This document shows positions 12,184 to 12,409 of a DNA stretch of 12,409 bases, piece after piece (the first letter of the stretch is position 1; each line of letters starts with the position of its first letter). The notes below the pieces were generated by a model that did not search any database, was not told the origin of the DNA, and saw only the letters and a program-made list of their open reading frames with translations. This stretch comes from an uncultured Eubacteriales bacterium (lineage in GTDB: Bacteria; Bacillota; Clostridia; Christensenellales; CAG-314). The DNA is taken from contig URET01000035.1 in assembly GCA_900546875.1 (NCBI GenBank), positions 1-12,409 on the forward strand. Direction: 5' to 3'. A program made the translations under genes and the position numbers.

Positions 12184-12409
12184 GTAACGGTATAACTGCG
12201 GCTTATGAGTCCGGAATCGTAACGGTATAACTGCGTTTTATGAGTCCGGAATCATAACGGTATAACTGCGGCTTATGAGTCCGGAATCATAACGGTATAA
12301 CTGCGGCTTATGAGTCCGGAATCGTAACGATAAAATGCGGCTTATAAGACCGGAATCGTAACGGTATAACTGCGTTTTATGAGTCCGGAATCATAACGGT
12401 ATAACTGCG
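12184..12409 (+). repeat. 35-bp tandem repeat array, at least 6.5 copies
   Basis: Units start [G/A]TAACGGTATAACTGCG and end TGAGTCCGGAATC. Copies lie at 12184-12218, 12219-12253, 12254-12288, 12289-12323, 12324-12357 (34 nt, most divergent), 12358-12392, and a partial copy at 12393-12409 cut by the window edge. Variation is concentrated at unit position 1 (G or A) and positions 18-19 (GC or TT). The units abut with no spacers, so this is not CRISPR. A 35-nt period and TAA triplets in the unit rule out a coding repeat. No promoter or gene is visible inside. It is a minisatellite-like intergenic array of unknown role. Confidence 0.95.

Noticed and set aside
12184..12409. CRISPR array
   Set aside because: Units follow one another with no spacers between them, and no cas gene or leader is visible. 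It is a simple tandem repeat.

Overview
The window looks like chromosomal core sequence from a spore-forming member of the Bacillota (Clostridia-like), with roughly balanced base composition by eye. The evidence is a yabP-yabQ-divIC sporulation/division cluster, a ylxM-ffh-rpsP-khpA-rimM-trmD operon of Gram-positive type, RbgA, purine-rich Shine-Dalgarno sequences, and vegetative (sigma-A type) promoters. Every credible gene is on the plus strand.

Layout. (1) 1-1111: a PhoH-family ATPase, preceded by a short in-frame direct repeat at the window edge and overlapped at its 3' end by a 30-codon basic ORF that may be the remnant of a lost neighbour. (2) 1157-2047: an alpha/beta hydrolase of the monoacylglycerol lipase/lysophospholipase type. 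(3) 2130-3053: yabP, yabQ and divIC, joined by two 4-nt ATGA overlaps and closed by a strong intrinsic terminator. (4) 3054-3302: non-coding DNA with a 33-bp and a 13-bp tandem duplication. (5) 3303-5174: a 604-residue serine hydrolase of the beta-lactamase/penicillin-binding-protein fold with an unrecognised C-terminal third, plus terminator. (6) 5175-5586: a long gap ending in a near-consensus promoter. (7) 5587-11071: a compact translation/secretion operon, ylxM-ffh-rpsP-khpA-rimM-trmD-rbgA-rnhB-yraN, with a possible switchable hairpin between trmD and rbgA. (8) 11077-12172: rplS (L19) with its own candidate promoter and leader, a terminator, then rplI (L9) with a near-perfect promoter. (9) 12184-12409: a 35-bp tandem repeat array that runs off the window.

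How the genes work together: the main operon supplies protein targeting (Ffh, YlxM), ribosomal proteins and assembly factors (S16, RimM, RbgA, KhpA, L19, L9), tRNA modification (TrmD) and nucleic-acid maintenance (RNase HII, YraN). Gene order departs from the familiar Bacillus order: rplS is not directly after trmD but follows yraN and is paired with rplI; phoH lacks its usual downstream partners; and yabP follows a hydrolase rather than an S4-domain gene. I see no defence system, prophage, transposase, CRISPR array, tRNA or rRNA. The most unusual features are the 35-bp repeat array and the alternative hairpins upstream of rbgA; neither amounts to a demonstrated new system.
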